Assembly (NCBI RefSeq): GCF_021044935.1 | Contig: NZ_JAJNMP010000003.1 | Coordinates: 124,001-188,000, forward strand | Origin: Agromyces cavernae | GTDB lineage: Bacteria > Actinomycetota > Actinomycetes > Actinomycetales > Microbacteriaceae | Length of the DNA stretch: 64,000 bases | Direction of reading: 5' to 3' | Shown here: piece by piece, positions 1 through 8,897 of the stretch | How the letters are laid out: each line of letters opens with the position of its first letter | How positions within the stretch are numbered: position 1 is the stretch's first letter | The notes under the pieces: model-generated | What the model was told of the DNA's origin: nothing | Database searches by the model: none | The model's input: only the letters and a program-made list of their open reading frames with translations | Position numbers and translations under genes: made by a program

Positions 1-21
1 AGAGCAGAATGATCGGGCGGT

Positions 22-507
22 TCAACCTGCGGACATGTGTTCGACGTCGCGCTGATCGCGCAGCCGATCGAGCAGGCGCGCCGAACCGCTCGCGATGGCC
101 GCCTTCTCGTCGGCGGTGAGCACGTCGAGGAAGTGGGTGCGGATCGCGGACGCGTGGTCGCGCATGGCACCGAGGAGGGCGCGCCGACCGTCATTGGTGA
201 GCACGACGAGCGAGCCTCGGGCATCGGTGTCGCAGTCGACGCGCTCGACGAGCCCCCGCGCGGCCATGCGCGTGAGCTGGTGCGAGAGGCGGCTCTTCTC
301 CCACCCGATCGCGTCGGCCAGCACGCCCGGGCGCAGCCGTCGGTCTTCGGCCTTGAAGAGCGTGAGCATGACGGTGTAGTCGCCCTGCGAGAGGCCGGCG
401 TCGCTCATGAGCCGACGATCGAGCTCGCGGGCGAGTTCGCGGTGCACGAGCACGAAATCGGCCCACATCGCCCACTCGGATTCGTCGATCGCGGACACCT
501 CGGACAT
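22..507 (-). CDS. MarR-family transcriptional regulator
   Basis: A 161-aa winged-helix regulator of ordinary MarR length. The DNA-binding core is visible around residues 50-100: LSQGDYTVMLTLF, then a recognition-helix region with WEKSRLSHQLTRM, then a wing with RGSLVVLTNDGR. The flanking helices would form the dimer interface. MarR proteins repress nearby genes and release DNA when they bind a ligand; the ligand cannot be inferred here. The start at 507 is chosen because a TAGAGT hexamer lies 6 nt upstream on the minus strand, fitting a leaderless transcript. The gene ends 21 bases from the left window edge, so a downstream partner may lie outside. Confidence 0.9.
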   Translation of the reverse strand: MSEVSAIDESEWAMWADFVLVHRELARELDRRLMSDAGLSQGDYTVMLTLFKAEDRRLRPGVLADAIGWEKSRLSHQLTRMAARGLVERVDCDTDARGSLVVLTNDGRRALLGAMRDHASAIRTHFLDVLTADEKAAIASGSARLLDRLRDQRDVEHMSAG

Positions 508-624
508 GGTTCGACTCTACCGACGCGTGCGTCGGCAGCGTCGGGAGAGCTGGCAGCGTCCGCAACGTCGAACCCCGGACGGCGTCATCGGTCCTGATCA
601 CGGGCGCGCCGCCACCGCCGAGGC

Positions 625-1809
625 CTAATCGAGGTCGATGTCGACGTAGATCGCGGCGTGATCGGACGCGGCCTCGTGTTCGGCCTCGATGGTGTCGAAG
701 TGAGGGAACAGGGTTCCGTTGATGCCGCCCCACACGCCCATGCGGAAGATTCCCGCGCTCGTGGCGCGGGCGAACAGGCCGGGTGACAGCAGCAGGTAGT
801 CGATCTTGTTCGACTTCGTGCCGTTGCCGAACGTGCCGGGCCGATCCTCGTCGGGGTCGCCGTCGTCGAACGGCTGCACGGCCGCGATGTCCTTCAGGTC
901 GGTCTCCGCGAGCAACGGCTGCAGCGCTTCGCTCTCGGGCGTGTCGTTGAGATCGCCGAGGACCACGACATGGTCGACGCCCGCGGCGCGGAGCTCGTCG
1001 TAGATGTCCGCGACCCGTTCGGCCTGGCGTTTGCGCCTGGCGATGCTCGCGGGGTTGTTGCCGCCGAACTTGCTCTTGAAGTGATTGACGAGCACGACCA
1101 GCTGCTGCCCGGCCAGCGCGGATCCCGCCGGGAAGGTGAACCAGTACTCGGGGCAGTCGCGACTGAACACCCGGTCGCCGAACGGACCGTCGTCGATGTG
1201 AGAACGCATCATGCCCAGCGGGAACTCCTTCGTCGCGAGGACGCCGACGTCGATGCCACGGGGATCGTTCCCGTCGATCACCATGACATGCGGGTACCGC
1301 GGCTCCGCGTCGACCGGGTCCAGAAGCAGGGAATCGGCGAACCGCGCGAGGGTCAAGCGGTCCTCGGCCTCGACGACGCCGACGATGTCCGCCTCGACTT
1401 CACGGATCACGCGGGCGGTGTTGGTGATCGCCTTCTCTTCGATGCGGTCCTTGATCAGCTCGACCCATCCCGTCCAGTCGCCTCGCCCGTTCGCGATCAC
1501 GGTCACCTGCGACCCGTCGGGGTCGTTCCGAGGTCGCCGCAGCAGCCGCCCGCGGATGCGCCGCAGGATGGCGAACGTCGACGTGCGGGTCGCATCGCCG
1601 TCGTCGCGCAGCAGCCTGAGCTCGTCGAGCAGCAGAAGGATCTCAGCCTTCACCGCAGGCGTGTACACCTCCTGTTCGAACAGCTCATTCACTCGCGCAT
1701 GCGCTCGCAGCACCGCTGCCGCGACCGCTACCGGCTGATTCATCGCGCGTGGACGCGAGAACAGGTTCTCCACGTTGTACGCCGCGATCCTGATCGAGTG
1801 CTGCACCAT
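625..1809 (-). CDS. Endonuclease/exonuclease/phosphatase (EEP) family protein
   Basis: A cytoplasmic protein of about 394 aa with the DNase I-like EEP fold and no signal peptide. Family signatures are IRIAAYNVENLF at the N terminus, VGVVEAED (metal-binding Glu), VNHFKSKFGG, VVLGDLNDTPES (metal/catalytic Asp-Asn) and a C-terminal ASDHAAIYVDI carrying the catalytic Asp-His. Members hydrolyse phosphodiester or phosphomonoester bonds; the substrate cannot be told from sequence. The ATG at 1809 is preferred over an upstream in-frame start because AGGGGGAA precedes it and the EEP fold begins at once. It is one of three EEP proteins in the window, with those at 13519 and 27541. Confidence 0.88.
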   Translation of the reverse strand: MVQHSIRIAAYNVENLFSRPRAMNQPVAVAAAVLRAHARVNELFEQEVYTPAVKAEILLLLDELRLLRDDGDATRTSTFAILRRIRGRLLRRPRNDPDGSQVTVIANGRGDWTGWVELIKDRIEEKAITNTARVIREVEADIVGVVEAEDRLTLARFADSLLLDPVDAEPRYPHVMVIDGNDPRGIDVGVLATKEFPLGMMRSHIDDGPFGDRVFSRDCPEYWFTFPAGSALAGQQLVVLVNHFKSKFGGNNPASIARRKRQAERVADIYDELRAAGVDHVVVLGDLNDTPESEALQPLLAETDLKDIAAVQPFDDGDPDEDRPGTFGNGTKSNKIDYLLLSPGLFARATSAGIFRMGVWGGINGTLFPHFDTIEAEHEAASDHAAIYVDIDLD

Positions 1810-1893
1810 GGCTTCCCCCTCGGCCTGTACACCACCAGTGTGACAACTGCGCCGGTCACACGCCACGCGGCGCGGTCCCGGCGGACGCTCGTC

Positions 1894-2550
1894 TCAAGCG
1901 CCGGTCGGTCTCGGACGTCCGCGGAACGGCACCGATGCTGCGAGCGCGAGCGTGAGCACCGACCCTGCCCCGAGCACCGCCGTGAGTGCGCCACGCGGCT
2001 TGGACAGGGCGAGACGGGATCCGCCGATCGACGGCACGCTCGCGGCGGCACCGACTGCGATCGCCGCGGCGATCGCTCCCGTCGCCACCCGTGACCACTT
2101 CGGTCCCCGGCCGGCGACGGCATAGCCGCCGCCGATCGCCGCGAGGGCCACGCCGCTCGCAGCGCTGCCCTCGCCGGTCTGGCGCAGGGTCGCCACGGCT
2201 CCGGGCCGGGTGAGCGGGAGCAAACCGATCGCGATCGGGGCCGCGGCGATCGTGCGGCGGAGTGGGAGGTCCTCGCCGTTCGCTCGGCGCTGCTCGGCCC
2301 AGCCGAAGAGCGCCCCGACGGCTGCCGCGGGGAGGAGGATCGTGCCGAACGTGCCGTACCAGGTGACCTTCGACTCCGTGCCGACGAGCGACGCCATGTA
2401 TTCGCGGAATCCGGCGGCCCACGTCAGGCCGGCGACGGCGCCGACGGCGACACCAGCGCCTGCGGGCATCATCGTGCCGCTCCGTTCAGGAGCGCCCCGC
2501 GCGGCGCGGCCCGACACGGTGTTCGTGGATTCGACCTGCGTGACAGCCAT
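1894..2550 (-). CDS. Hypothetical multi-pass membrane protein
   Basis: A 218-aa protein not assigned to a named family. Several Ala/Gly-rich hydrophobic stretches (starting near residues 28, 65, 100, 130 and 155, and again near 185) look like about six short transmembrane helices separated by basic or polar loops such as WAEQRRANGEDLPLRR. The N-terminal 25 residues are polar. The start codon at 2550 is the first ATG of the frame. It lies upstream of the EEP gene on the same strand, about 85 bp away, so cotranscription is possible. Function unknown. Confidence 0.65.
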   Translation of the reverse strand: MAVTQVESTNTVSGRAARGAPERSGTMMPAGAGVAVGAVAGLTWAAGFREYMASLVGTESKVTWYGTFGTILLPAAAVGALFGWAEQRRANGEDLPLRRTIAAAPIAIGLLPLTRPGAVATLRQTGEGSAASGVALAAIGGGYAVAGRGPKWSRVATGAIAAAIAVGAAASVPSIGGSRLALSKPRGALTAVLGAGSVLTLALAASVPFRGRPRPTGA

Positions 2551-2803
2551 GTCGACGCACCCCCGATCTCGAGGCCGTTCACCGGGATGACCGGTGGTGC
2601 GGCCAGTCTATGACGGGGGCGTCGGACGCCATCGGGGCCAGCGGTTCCCCTGCGGACCGCCAAGGATGGCGGTACCATGAGTTCGACCTATGTCGCCGGG
2701 CTGACCGTTGGGGATGATCAGCGGCGGGCGTGGCTCGGCCGGTCCGTGATGCGGGGTGTTGCGCGACTGATTCACATGGGTGACGGTGTGCGAGGGGGCA
2801 GAC

Positions 2804-4606
2804 ATGATCCGTCGTCGGAGTCGGCTGGGGTTGGCGTTGGCAGCTGTGTCGCTCGCGGCGGTGATGTCGGTCGGCCTGGCCGGGCCGGCCCACGCGGCCG
2901 TCAGCGTCGAACGGGCTGAGGTGAGTGGCGACCGGCTGAGGATCGAGGGGTCGGCGATCGCCAACCGTGCGATCACCGTCGACGGTGTGCAGATGGCCAC
3001 GAGCGACGGATCCGGAGAGTTCAAGATCGACCGGTCGGGTTACACGCGGCCCGCGGACTGCACGGTGGACGTGAACGACGGCTCGGCGACGGCCACCACC
3101 GTCGGGCTCTCGGGATGCACGGTGACCGCGGCCGCCCTCAGCTCGGTCACGCTGAGCCCGTCGACCGTGCAGGGAGGGGCCTCGGGCTCGGCAACGGTGA
3201 CGCTCACGGCCGCCGCCCCATCCGGGGGCGCCGTCGTGTCGCTGACCAGCAGCAACACCGCCGCGGCCACCGTCCCCTCCAGCCTGACCGTCCCCGCGGG
3301 GGCCACGTCGGCCACGACGGCCTCCGTCGCGACAAGTTCCGTCACCTCCACCACCACGGCGGTGATCTCCGCGACCTACAACGGCATCACCCGAACGGCC
3401 ACACTGACCGTCACCGCGCCGGCTCCGCCGCCGACGACGGCCGCACTCGACACGGTCAGCCTCAGTCCGGCGAGCGTGCAGGGAGGATCCGCGTCGTCGA
3501 CGACCGTGACGCTCACCGCGCCCGCCCCTGCAGGCGGGGCCGTCGTCTCGTTCTCGAGCAGCAACACGGCCGTTGCGACGGTGCCGGCCACGATGACGGT
3601 GCCTGAGGGGGTCAACAGCAGGGTGGTGGTGAACTTCGTGTCCACCAGCCCGGTCTCGGCCACCACCACGTCGGTGATCTCCGCGACGTACAACGGGGTC
3701 ACTCGGACGGCCACCCTGACCGTCACTCCGCCTCCACCACCGCAGCCGGGCGGCGCGCTCGCGTCGATCACGTTGAGTCCCTCGACCGTGCAGACGGGCA
3801 CCACGAGCACCTCCGCCACGTTGACGTTCACCGCCCAGACGCCGACCGGCGGGGCGACCGTCTCGCTGGCGAGCAGCAATACGGCGATCGCCACGGTTCC
3901 CGCCACGGTGACGGTTCCGGCCTTCAGTTCGACCGGCGCGTTCCCGGTGACGATCAGCCCGTCGGCCGTCGGCACGGCCACCATCTCCGCGACCTACAAC
4001 GGGGTCACCCGTTCGGCCGTGCTCACCGTCACCTCGCAGTCGTTGTTGCGGATCACGACGAACTCTCCACTCCCGAACGCACGGGTCGGGGCCAACTACG
4101 CCGGGTTCATCGAGGCGTGCTGCGGTCAGGGCAGCGGCCCGATCCGGTGGTCGCTCGTGAACGGCACCGTGCCCGACGGGCTCCGGTTCGCCGGCAACGA
4201 CCTGAAGCTGTCCCAGACCACGGCCGTCACCGGTGTCGCGACGCGGGTCCAGACGACGACGTTCACCGTGCGGGCGCGTGACGGAGCGGGCAACACCGCC
4301 ACCAAGACCTTCACGCTGACGGTGGATCCGGCGAGTCCACTGGTCATCACGAATGGCACCGACCAGCTCAGGGACGGCAACGTGGGCGTCGCCTACCAGG
4401 CCAGCCTCTTCCCGGGTGGCGGCACGCCGCCGTACTCGTGGTCGCGCATCGCGGGCACCCTCCCGCCGGGCCTGAGTGTGCAGGCATCCCCCGGCAGGGT
4501 CCTCGGCACACCCACGACTGCCGGTACCTACACCTTCACCGTTCGTGTCAATGACAGCGGCGGACAGACCGCGTCGCAGCAGTTCACCATCCGAATCCTT
4601 CCCTGA
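2804..4606 (+). CDS. Secreted Ig-like repeat protein
   Basis: A 600-aa exported protein. Residues 1-31 are a Sec signal peptide (MIRRR, hydrophobic core, AHA cleavage site). After an N-terminal beta-rich module (about 32-105) come three tandem Ig-like repeats of about 95 residues (about 112-205, 214-310, 318-410), each opening with an LSPSTVQ-type motif and closing with ISATYNGVTRTATLTV. Two putative-Ig (He_PIG-like) domains follow (about 415-510 and 512-600), with motifs such as WSRIAGTLPPGLS. There is no enzyme domain, LPXTG motif or C-terminal membrane helix, so it is probably secreted or loosely wall-bound, perhaps an adhesin or surface scaffold. The ATG at 2804 has AGGGGG seven bases upstream. 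Confidence 0.85.
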   Translation: MIRRRSRLGLALAAVSLAAVMSVGLAGPAHAAVSVERAEVSGDRLRIEGSAIANRAITVDGVQMATSDGSGEFKIDRSGYTRPADCTVDVNDGSATATTVGLSGCTVTAAALSSVTLSPSTVQGGASGSATVTLTAAAPSGGAVVSLTSSNTAAATVPSSLTVPAGATSATTASVATSSVTSTTTAVISATYNGITRTATLTVTAPAPPPTTAALDTVSLSPASVQGGSASSTTVTLTAPAPAGGAVVSFSSSNTAVATVPATMTVPEGVNSRVVVNFVSTSPVSATTTSVISATYNGVTRTATLTVTPPPPPQPGGALASITLSPSTVQTGTTSTSATLTFTAQTPTGGATVSLASSNTAIATVPATVTVPAFSSTGAFPVTISPSAVGTATISATYNGVTRSAVLTVTSQSLLRITTNSPLPNARVGANYAGFIEACCGQGSGPIRWSLVNGTVPDGLRFAGNDLKLSQTTAVTGVATRVQTTTFTVRARDGAGNTATKTFTLTVDPASPLVITNGTDQLRDGNVGVAYQASLFPGGGTPPYSWSRIAGTLPPGLSVQASPGRVLGTPTTAGTYTFTVRVNDSGGQTASQQFTIRILP

Positions 4607-4690
4607 GTCCAGGTCGGGGTGACCGCTTGGAGGCAGCGTCGACGGTCGCTCCGACGAGCGCCTCCGGCACCGTCGTCGCACGGGGATCCG

Positions 4691-5992
4691 TCAGCGCGAC
4701 CCTTCGTCGCGGCCGACTCGGATCACTGAGCGATCCAGCGGCAGTTCATCGTGGCGGATCCCGGCATCGACGCCTTCGAACGGCAGCTCTCCGGTGGGTT
4801 CGAGACCGAGGTTGTCGTCCCAGAGGCGTTCGGTGATGTGCCCGAGCAGTTCGAACTCATCGAAGACGTAGGGCACGCCGTCGGATGGGAAGAAGGTGGG
4901 CTCTGTCTGCAGATGGAAATGCAGGTGCGGGGTGGTGGAGTTTCCGCTGCTGCCGATGAGTCCGAGCTCCTGACCCGGCTCCACGCGGTCGCCGACTCGT
5001 ACCCGCACCGATCCGGGATCCATGTGACCGTAGAGCGCGAAGATCCCCGGTTCGATCTCGACGACGACGTGGTTGCCGACCGTGTGCTCGATCGGCGGTA
5101 TCGGCGGTGGTCCCGGCAGCGACGTGGTGTTCGGGATCCCGTCGATCGCCGCCACGACAGTGCCAGCGGCGGCCGCCACGATGGGCTGCTGGTAGGTGAA
5201 GTAGCTCGAGAGCTGACTGGGATCCCCCTCCCACGTGCGGTGCTCCTCGTCGAGCAGGTAGAAGTCGATCGCATAGCGCTGGGGAACGAGTGCCTCGCCG
5301 TTGATGGGCGCAAGACCCCGGCGGTGGTGAGTGCTCTCGGCGCAGCATCCTTCGCTCATGTACCAGATGCCGTCTTGCACGGGTACGCCGACAACGGTCG
5401 CGGACCGGTCATCCACCGCCGTCGTGCCGACGGTGGATGAGAACTCCGCGGGTTCGCCTTCCGGACGGATGATGGCCCCGGATGCCGCGAGCTCAAGTGC
5501 TTTCGGAACGTCGGCGTCGGTCGCGATCGGAACATCGACCCACGCGACCCAGGTTTCTGCCGGACCGAGGAGCAGTGGGTCGGTGCTGTCGACGCCATCG
5601 GCTGATTCGCCGAGACGCGTGACCGACAGGTTCAGTTGCGCGCCTTCCTCGGTCAACAGTGCATCGCCGGAATCCGCGTCACGCACCTCGAGACGATCGA
5701 GTTGCACCGGCAGGGAGGTGGCGTTGGTGATGAGGATGTCGTAGGTCAGATGAACCATCTCATCCGTGCCCTTCACCGGCATCGGCGGTGTGAGCACCGA
5801 GGTGGCGAGCGGGGTGAATCTCGTGTCCGGGTCGAGGTCACCGCCCTCGGCCGGCAGTGCAGTGCTCGCCGGCGGTGTGCTGCCCGCCGTGTCGGAGGGC
5901 CCGGCCGTGCACGCGGCGAGGACGCCGAGGACAGCCAACCCGACGCACAGTCGAGCGATGGTTCGCGATGGTGACGAATGGGAACGAAGCAC
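4691..5992 (-). CDS. M23-family peptidase-like lipoprotein
   Basis: A protein of about 433 aa with a lipoprotein signal peptide ending in LGVLAAC, so Cys would be lipidated and the protein anchored outside the membrane. After a Ser/Thr/Pro/Ala linker comes a beta-rich region (about 60-230), then a C-terminal LytM/M23 fold: YAIDFYLL contributes the zinc Asp, GNHVVVEI and ALYGHM form the core, and GNSTTPHLHFHLQ carries the HxH metal/catalytic motif. M23 enzymes cut peptidoglycan cross-bridges. The usual His of the first HxxxD ligand motif is not obvious, so activity is uncertain. I start at the GTG at 5992 because GGGGGG precedes it and the signal peptide then has normal length; an ATG at 6040 is possible. 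Confidence 0.85.
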   Translation of the reverse strand: MLRSHSSPSRTIARLCVGLAVLGVLAACTAGPSDTAGSTPPASTALPAEGGDLDPDTRFTPLATSVLTPPMPVKGTDEMVHLTYDILITNATSLPVQLDRLEVRDADSGDALLTEEGAQLNLSVTRLGESADGVDSTDPLLLGPAETWVAWVDVPIATDADVPKALELAASGAIIRPEGEPAEFSSTVGTTAVDDRSATVVGVPVQDGIWYMSEGCCAESTHHRRGLAPINGEALVPQRYAIDFYLLDEEHRTWEGDPSQLSSYFTYQQPIVAAAAGTVVAAIDGIPNTTSLPGPPPIPPIEHTVGNHVVVEIEPGIFALYGHMDPGSVRVRVGDRVEPGQELGLIGSSGNSTTPHLHFHLQTEPTFFPSDGVPYVFDEFELLGHITERLWDDNLGLEPTGELPFEGVDAGIRHDELPLDRSVIRVGRDEGSR

Positions 5993-6139
5993 CTCTACCC
6001 CCCGGTGAGATCCGCCCGCAGACTGTGTCCGATCACGCAAAAGACTTCGCCCCAGGACCTGAGGCGCAGATTATCACCACCCCGCCGCAGCGCCCACGGC
6101 ACTCGGTGCCGACCGGCCGCGTTCGATTCCGCTGGAGTG

Positions 6140-6442
6140 TCAGCGAACCTCGTAGGTGAGGCAGTCGGCGCTGTCGGCGCCCGGGCCGATGCGCACCGAG
6201 GCCGCCGTGCACTCGAGGTTCGAGTTGTGGATGCATTCGCCGCGCTGGCACGCGCCCACGTGCGTCAGCACCTTGTCGAGCCCGCCCTTGCTGCTGAGCG
6301 GAATGAAGGTCGCGCATTCGGCGTGGTCGGCCGTGCCGGCGATCGTGACGGCTGCCGCGTGGCAGTGGGAATGGTCGTTGTAGGAGCATCCGGCCACCGA
6401 ACACTCGGCGACAGCGGGCAGATCGTCGAGCGTCATGCTCAT
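6140..6442 (-). CDS. DUF1540 Cys-rich protein
   Basis: A 100-aa protein with two DUF1540 repeats. Repeat 1 (about 14-46) has CSVAGCSYNDHSHCHAAA followed by C; repeat 2 (about 63-98) has CQRGECIHNSNLECTAAS followed by C. The eight regularly spaced cysteines plus histidines suggest metal binding, but the role of DUF1540 proteins is not established. The ATG at 6442 is favoured by a perfect GGAGGT just upstream. The gene stands alone, with a strong match to an IdeR/DtxR iron box about 110 bp upstream, so it is probably repressed under iron-replete conditions (inference). Confidence 0.88.
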   Translation of the reverse strand: MSMTLDDLPAVAECSVAGCSYNDHSHCHAAAVTIAGTADHAECATFIPLSSKGGLDKVLTHVGACQRGECIHNSNLECTAASVRIGPGADSADCLTYEVR

Positions 6443-6554
6443 GGTGACCTCCAGAGGCGGTTTCGACCGTTCGCGTATCTGGATGGTAGCCCTGTGCACC
6501 TCGATCGCGCAGTACCCCGCTGGACGGTTTGCGCAGATCACGGCAACTTTTTAC

Positions 6555-6573
6555 TTAGGTGAGGCTCACCTTT
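6555..6573. promoter_or_regulatory. IdeR/DtxR-type iron box upstream of the DUF1540 gene
   Basis: TTAGGTGAGGCTCACCTTT matches the consensus TTAGGTTAGGCTAACCTAA at 15 of 19 positions and keeps the inverted-repeat core AGGTGAGGCTCACCT. It lies between the 3' end of the acidic small protein gene and the 5' end of the DUF1540 gene, both on the minus strand, so the DUF1540 gene is the only plausible target. Confidence 0.75.
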
Positions 6574-6602
6574 CGACGCCGGATCCCCGCGTCATGAGGT
6601 CG

Positions 6603-6806
6603 CTACGCCGGCGCGTTGTCGGGGTCGACCGACTCGATCGTGTCCTCTTCGACCGCGTTGTCGGCGTCGAGGTCGTTGGGGTCGTCGCCGCGCTGGAGCT
6701 CGCCGTCGATCTCGTCGTCGCTCGCGGGCACCTGCCGCCCGTCGTCGCGCCCGCCCTCGCGAGGCTCCAGCGGACGACCCCGTCCGAGATCTTCGTTGTT
6801 CGTCAT
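6603..6806 (-). CDS. Small acidic hypothetical protein
   Basis: A 67-aa hydrophilic protein very rich in Asp and Glu (for example DDEIDGELQRGDDPNDLDAD). It has no cysteine, signal peptide or membrane helix and looks intrinsically disordered. Short acidic proteins of this kind are common in Microbacteriaceae but I cannot assign a function. The ATG at 6806 is the natural start; the longer open frame upstream overlaps the acetyltransferase gene out of frame and lacks coding character. The ribosome-binding site is weak. Confidence 0.6.
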   Translation of the reverse strand: MTNNEDLGRGRPLEPREGGRDDGRQVPASDDEIDGELQRGDDPNDLDADNAVEEDTIESVDPDNAPA

Positions 6807-6867
6807 GCGTCCAGCGTGCGCGGCGACCACGAGGCCCGTCAACGCCTTGACACGCGCCGCTCGGCGC

Positions 6868-7926
6868 TCAGTACTCGCGCACGTAGCCCAAGTGGGTGTG
6901 CGCGACCTCGAATCCGTGCGCCGTGTAGAGGCCGAGCGCGCCCGTGGGGTTCTCGGCGTCGACGTCGAGGGTGGCCTTCTCGAGCCCGGCGCGCCGGCAG
7001 GCCTCGAGGTGCTCGGCGAGCAGCGCCTGCGCGATGCGCCGTCCACGCCACTCGCGCACGACACCCACGAGTTGAACATACGACGACGTGAACCCCTGCC
7101 CGGCCCAGTCCGACTCGTTGCGCAGCGCGAGCACGAACCCGACGACCTCGGCACCGGGTCCGGCACCGGGACCGGCGCCCGCATCCGCGATCGCGAGGAA
7201 CGAGAGCTCCGGCGCGAACTGCTCGCCGTCGACGAACCTCGCCCAGGCCTCGACGCCCCTCGACTGGCTGCCCCAGTGATCGGCGAACGCGGCATTGCGC
7301 GCGCGCCTCGTCGATTCCGACCAAGCCGCCGCCCAGTGCACGAACTCGACGCCGGCAGGAACGGGTGCGTGGCCGACCGGTGCCTCGAGTTCGCGCTCGA
7401 GGGTGAAGAAGTGGCGCTGCAGGGACAGCCCGGCGCGCTCGAGCAACGCCTGCGCGTCGGGCGCCCGCTGCTCGGCGTAGGCCATGATCCAGCCCGGCAG
7501 GAGCTTCTCGCTTGCCGCGAGCTGTTGCCGAGCACGAGCAAGCTCCCAGTCGAGCAGCGCCCGCCCGATGCCGCGGCCGCGGACGTCGGGTCGCACGGCA
7601 CCGAGCACGATCGATCGCACGAGCGTCTCCTGTCCGGGTGGGCAGACCACCGAACCGCTCGCGAGGATGCGCCCGTCGGCGCCGACGCCGACGAGGGTGT
7701 CGCGCTCGGGTTCGATGTACGAGAGCTCGAACACCTCGACCACGTCGTCGCGCGTCTCGACCCAGTTCGGATGATCAGCGCGAGCGACCGCGGCGGCGAA
7801 GGCGAGCAGTTCGTCGGTGTCGCCGATCACCGCGGGACGCCAGGTCACGACGTCGGGGTGCAGGGGCAAGGCGACGGGTGGCACGGTGCCGAGTCGGGCG
7901 GCGAGCGGAAGGGCCGGGGCGGACAT
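6868..7926 (-). CDS. Tandem GNAT N-acetyltransferase (mycothiol-synthase-like architecture)
   Basis: A 352-aa protein with two GNAT folds. The first (about 25-180) has the acetyl-CoA-binding motif VRPDVRGRGIGRALLDWE; the second (about 200-350) has REWRGRRIAQALLAEHLE followed by DVDAENPTGALGLYTAHGF, a typical GNAT end. Two fused GNAT domains are the layout of mycothiol synthase MshD, which acetylates Cys-GlcN-Ins, but other actinobacterial enzymes share it and this protein is somewhat longer, so I do not assign mshD. A Gly/Ala/Pro repeat (GAGPGAGPGAE) sits in a loop of the second domain. The ATG at 7926 is where the conserved N terminus begins. Confidence 0.85.
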   Translation of the reverse strand: MSAPALPLAARLGTVPPVALPLHPDVVTWRPAVIGDTDELLAFAAAVARADHPNWVETRDDVVEVFELSYIEPERDTLVGVGADGRILASGSVVCPPGQETLVRSIVLGAVRPDVRGRGIGRALLDWELARARQQLAASEKLLPGWIMAYAEQRAPDAQALLERAGLSLQRHFFTLERELEAPVGHAPVPAGVEFVHWAAAWSESTRRARNAAFADHWGSQSRGVEAWARFVDGEQFAPELSFLAIADAGAGPGAGPGAEVVGFVLALRNESDWAGQGFTSSYVQLVGVVREWRGRRIAQALLAEHLEACRRAGLEKATLDVDAENPTGALGLYTAHGFEVAHTHLGYVREY

Positions 7927-8027
7927 GCGTCCGATCCTCGCAGGTGCCGGCAGGTGCGATCCAGCGGCGCGCTGGCCCGTCGCGCGCCGACCGGTGCAGA
8001 ATGGGACCACTGACGTGGAGGTGTGCG

Positions 8028-8138
8028 GTGTCAACCGAATTCGTGCTGTGGTCGATCATCGGACTGATCGGGCTGGTAGGCGGCGTGCTGTTCCTCGCCG
8101 CGGGCTGGGCGCTCGTGCGGCGACCCCCCGAGCGCTGA
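8028..8138 (+). CDS. Small single-pass membrane protein
   Basis: A 36-codon ORF starting with GTG. GGAGG lies 6-10 nt upstream (8017-8021), a strong ribosome-binding site. The peptide has a polar start (MSTEF), one hydrophobic helix of about 24 residues with repeated Ile/Leu/Gly, and a basic tail ending RRPPER, i.e. a membrane mini-protein with the positive end inside. It is transcribed divergently from the tandem GNAT gene. Function unknown; support is the ribosome-binding site, the clean hydrophobic profile and the high G/C third positions. Confidence 0.55.
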   Translation: MSTEFVLWSIIGLIGLVGGVLFLAAGWALVRRPPER

Positions 8139-8180
8139 CCTGCGGGCGCGCGGCCGCGGCGGGCGAAGCTGCGGCGCCCG

Positions 8181-8819
8181 TCAGCCGATCGCGTCGGCGA
8201 TCGGCGTCTCGCCCGCGTTGAAGCGGATCGTGCGCCCGATCGTCGTGGGACGCTGCAGCACGGCCGCGGCGACGGCCGCCACGTCGGCACGGCTGACGCG
8301 ATGACTTTCGGATGCCCCGGCGTCGATCAGTCCCGTCGCCTCGCCGTCGGTGAGCGTGCTCGGTCCGAGGATCGTCCAATCGAGGGCCGTCGTCGCGAGA
8401 TGCTCGTCGGCGGCCGCCTTCGCCTCGGCATAGGCGTGGAACGAGTGCGACTCGGGCACGGAGTGGTCGGGCGAGCCGAAGTACGACACCATCACGTACC
8501 GGGAGGCGCCCGCCTGCTCGGCCGCCGACATGCTGCGGATCGCGGCGTCGCGGTCGACCGCGTAGGTGCGCGCGGGATCGCCGCCGCCGGCGCCCGCCGA
8601 CCAGACGATCGCATCGCGCCCGCGGAACAGTTCGGCCAAGCCGTCGACGTCGAGCGTCTCGATGTCGGCAACCACGGGGGTCGCGCCGGTCGAGGCGACA
8701 TCGAGCGCGTGATCGGGATTGCGGATGACTGCCTCGACCTCGTCGCCGTGGTCGGTCAGCAGACGTTCGAGCTGCAGCGCGACCTTTCCGTGACCCCCGA
8801 TGAGTACGATGCGTGCCAT
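8181..8819 (-). CDS. NAD(P)-binding atypical SDR-family protein
   Basis: A 212-aa protein with an N-terminal Rossmann fold: MARIVLIGGHGKVALQLERLL carries the GGxGxxA dinucleotide motif. Other landmarks are VADIETLD, DAIVWSAGAGGG, a loop SRYVMVSYFGS, and AYAEAKAAADEHL with the YxxxK-like element. This is the atypical SDR (NmrA/YwnB-like) group: small NAD(P)-dependent reductases or redox-sensing proteins. Substrate unknown. AAGGAG precedes the ATG at 8819. Divergent from the NUDIX gene across about 80 bp. Confidence 0.87.
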   Translation of the reverse strand: MARIVLIGGHGKVALQLERLLTDHGDEVEAVIRNPDHALDVASTGATPVVADIETLDVDGLAELFRGRDAIVWSAGAGGGDPARTYAVDRDAAIRSMSAAEQAGASRYVMVSYFGSPDHSVPESHSFHAYAEAKAAADEHLATTALDWTILGPSTLTDGEATGLIDAGASESHRVSRADVAAVAAAVLQRPTTIGRTIRFNAGETPIADAIG

Positions 8820-8897
8820 GGGTGACTCCTTCGCGTGCGATGCGTGCGATACTCCACCACGTTATCGGGCACGCATGATGCGGCAAGGTGGCGTGCC

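Noticed and set aside
30-50. SOS-box-like sequence near 30-50 (ATGTGTTCGA)
   Set aside because: Only one half-site fits the actinobacterial SOS consensus and it lies inside the MarR gene's 3' end.
2579-4681. A 700-codon minus-strand frame opposite the Ig-repeat gene
   Set aside because: Arg- and Gly-rich low-complexity shadow frame; the plus-strand gene has a signal peptide and repeats.
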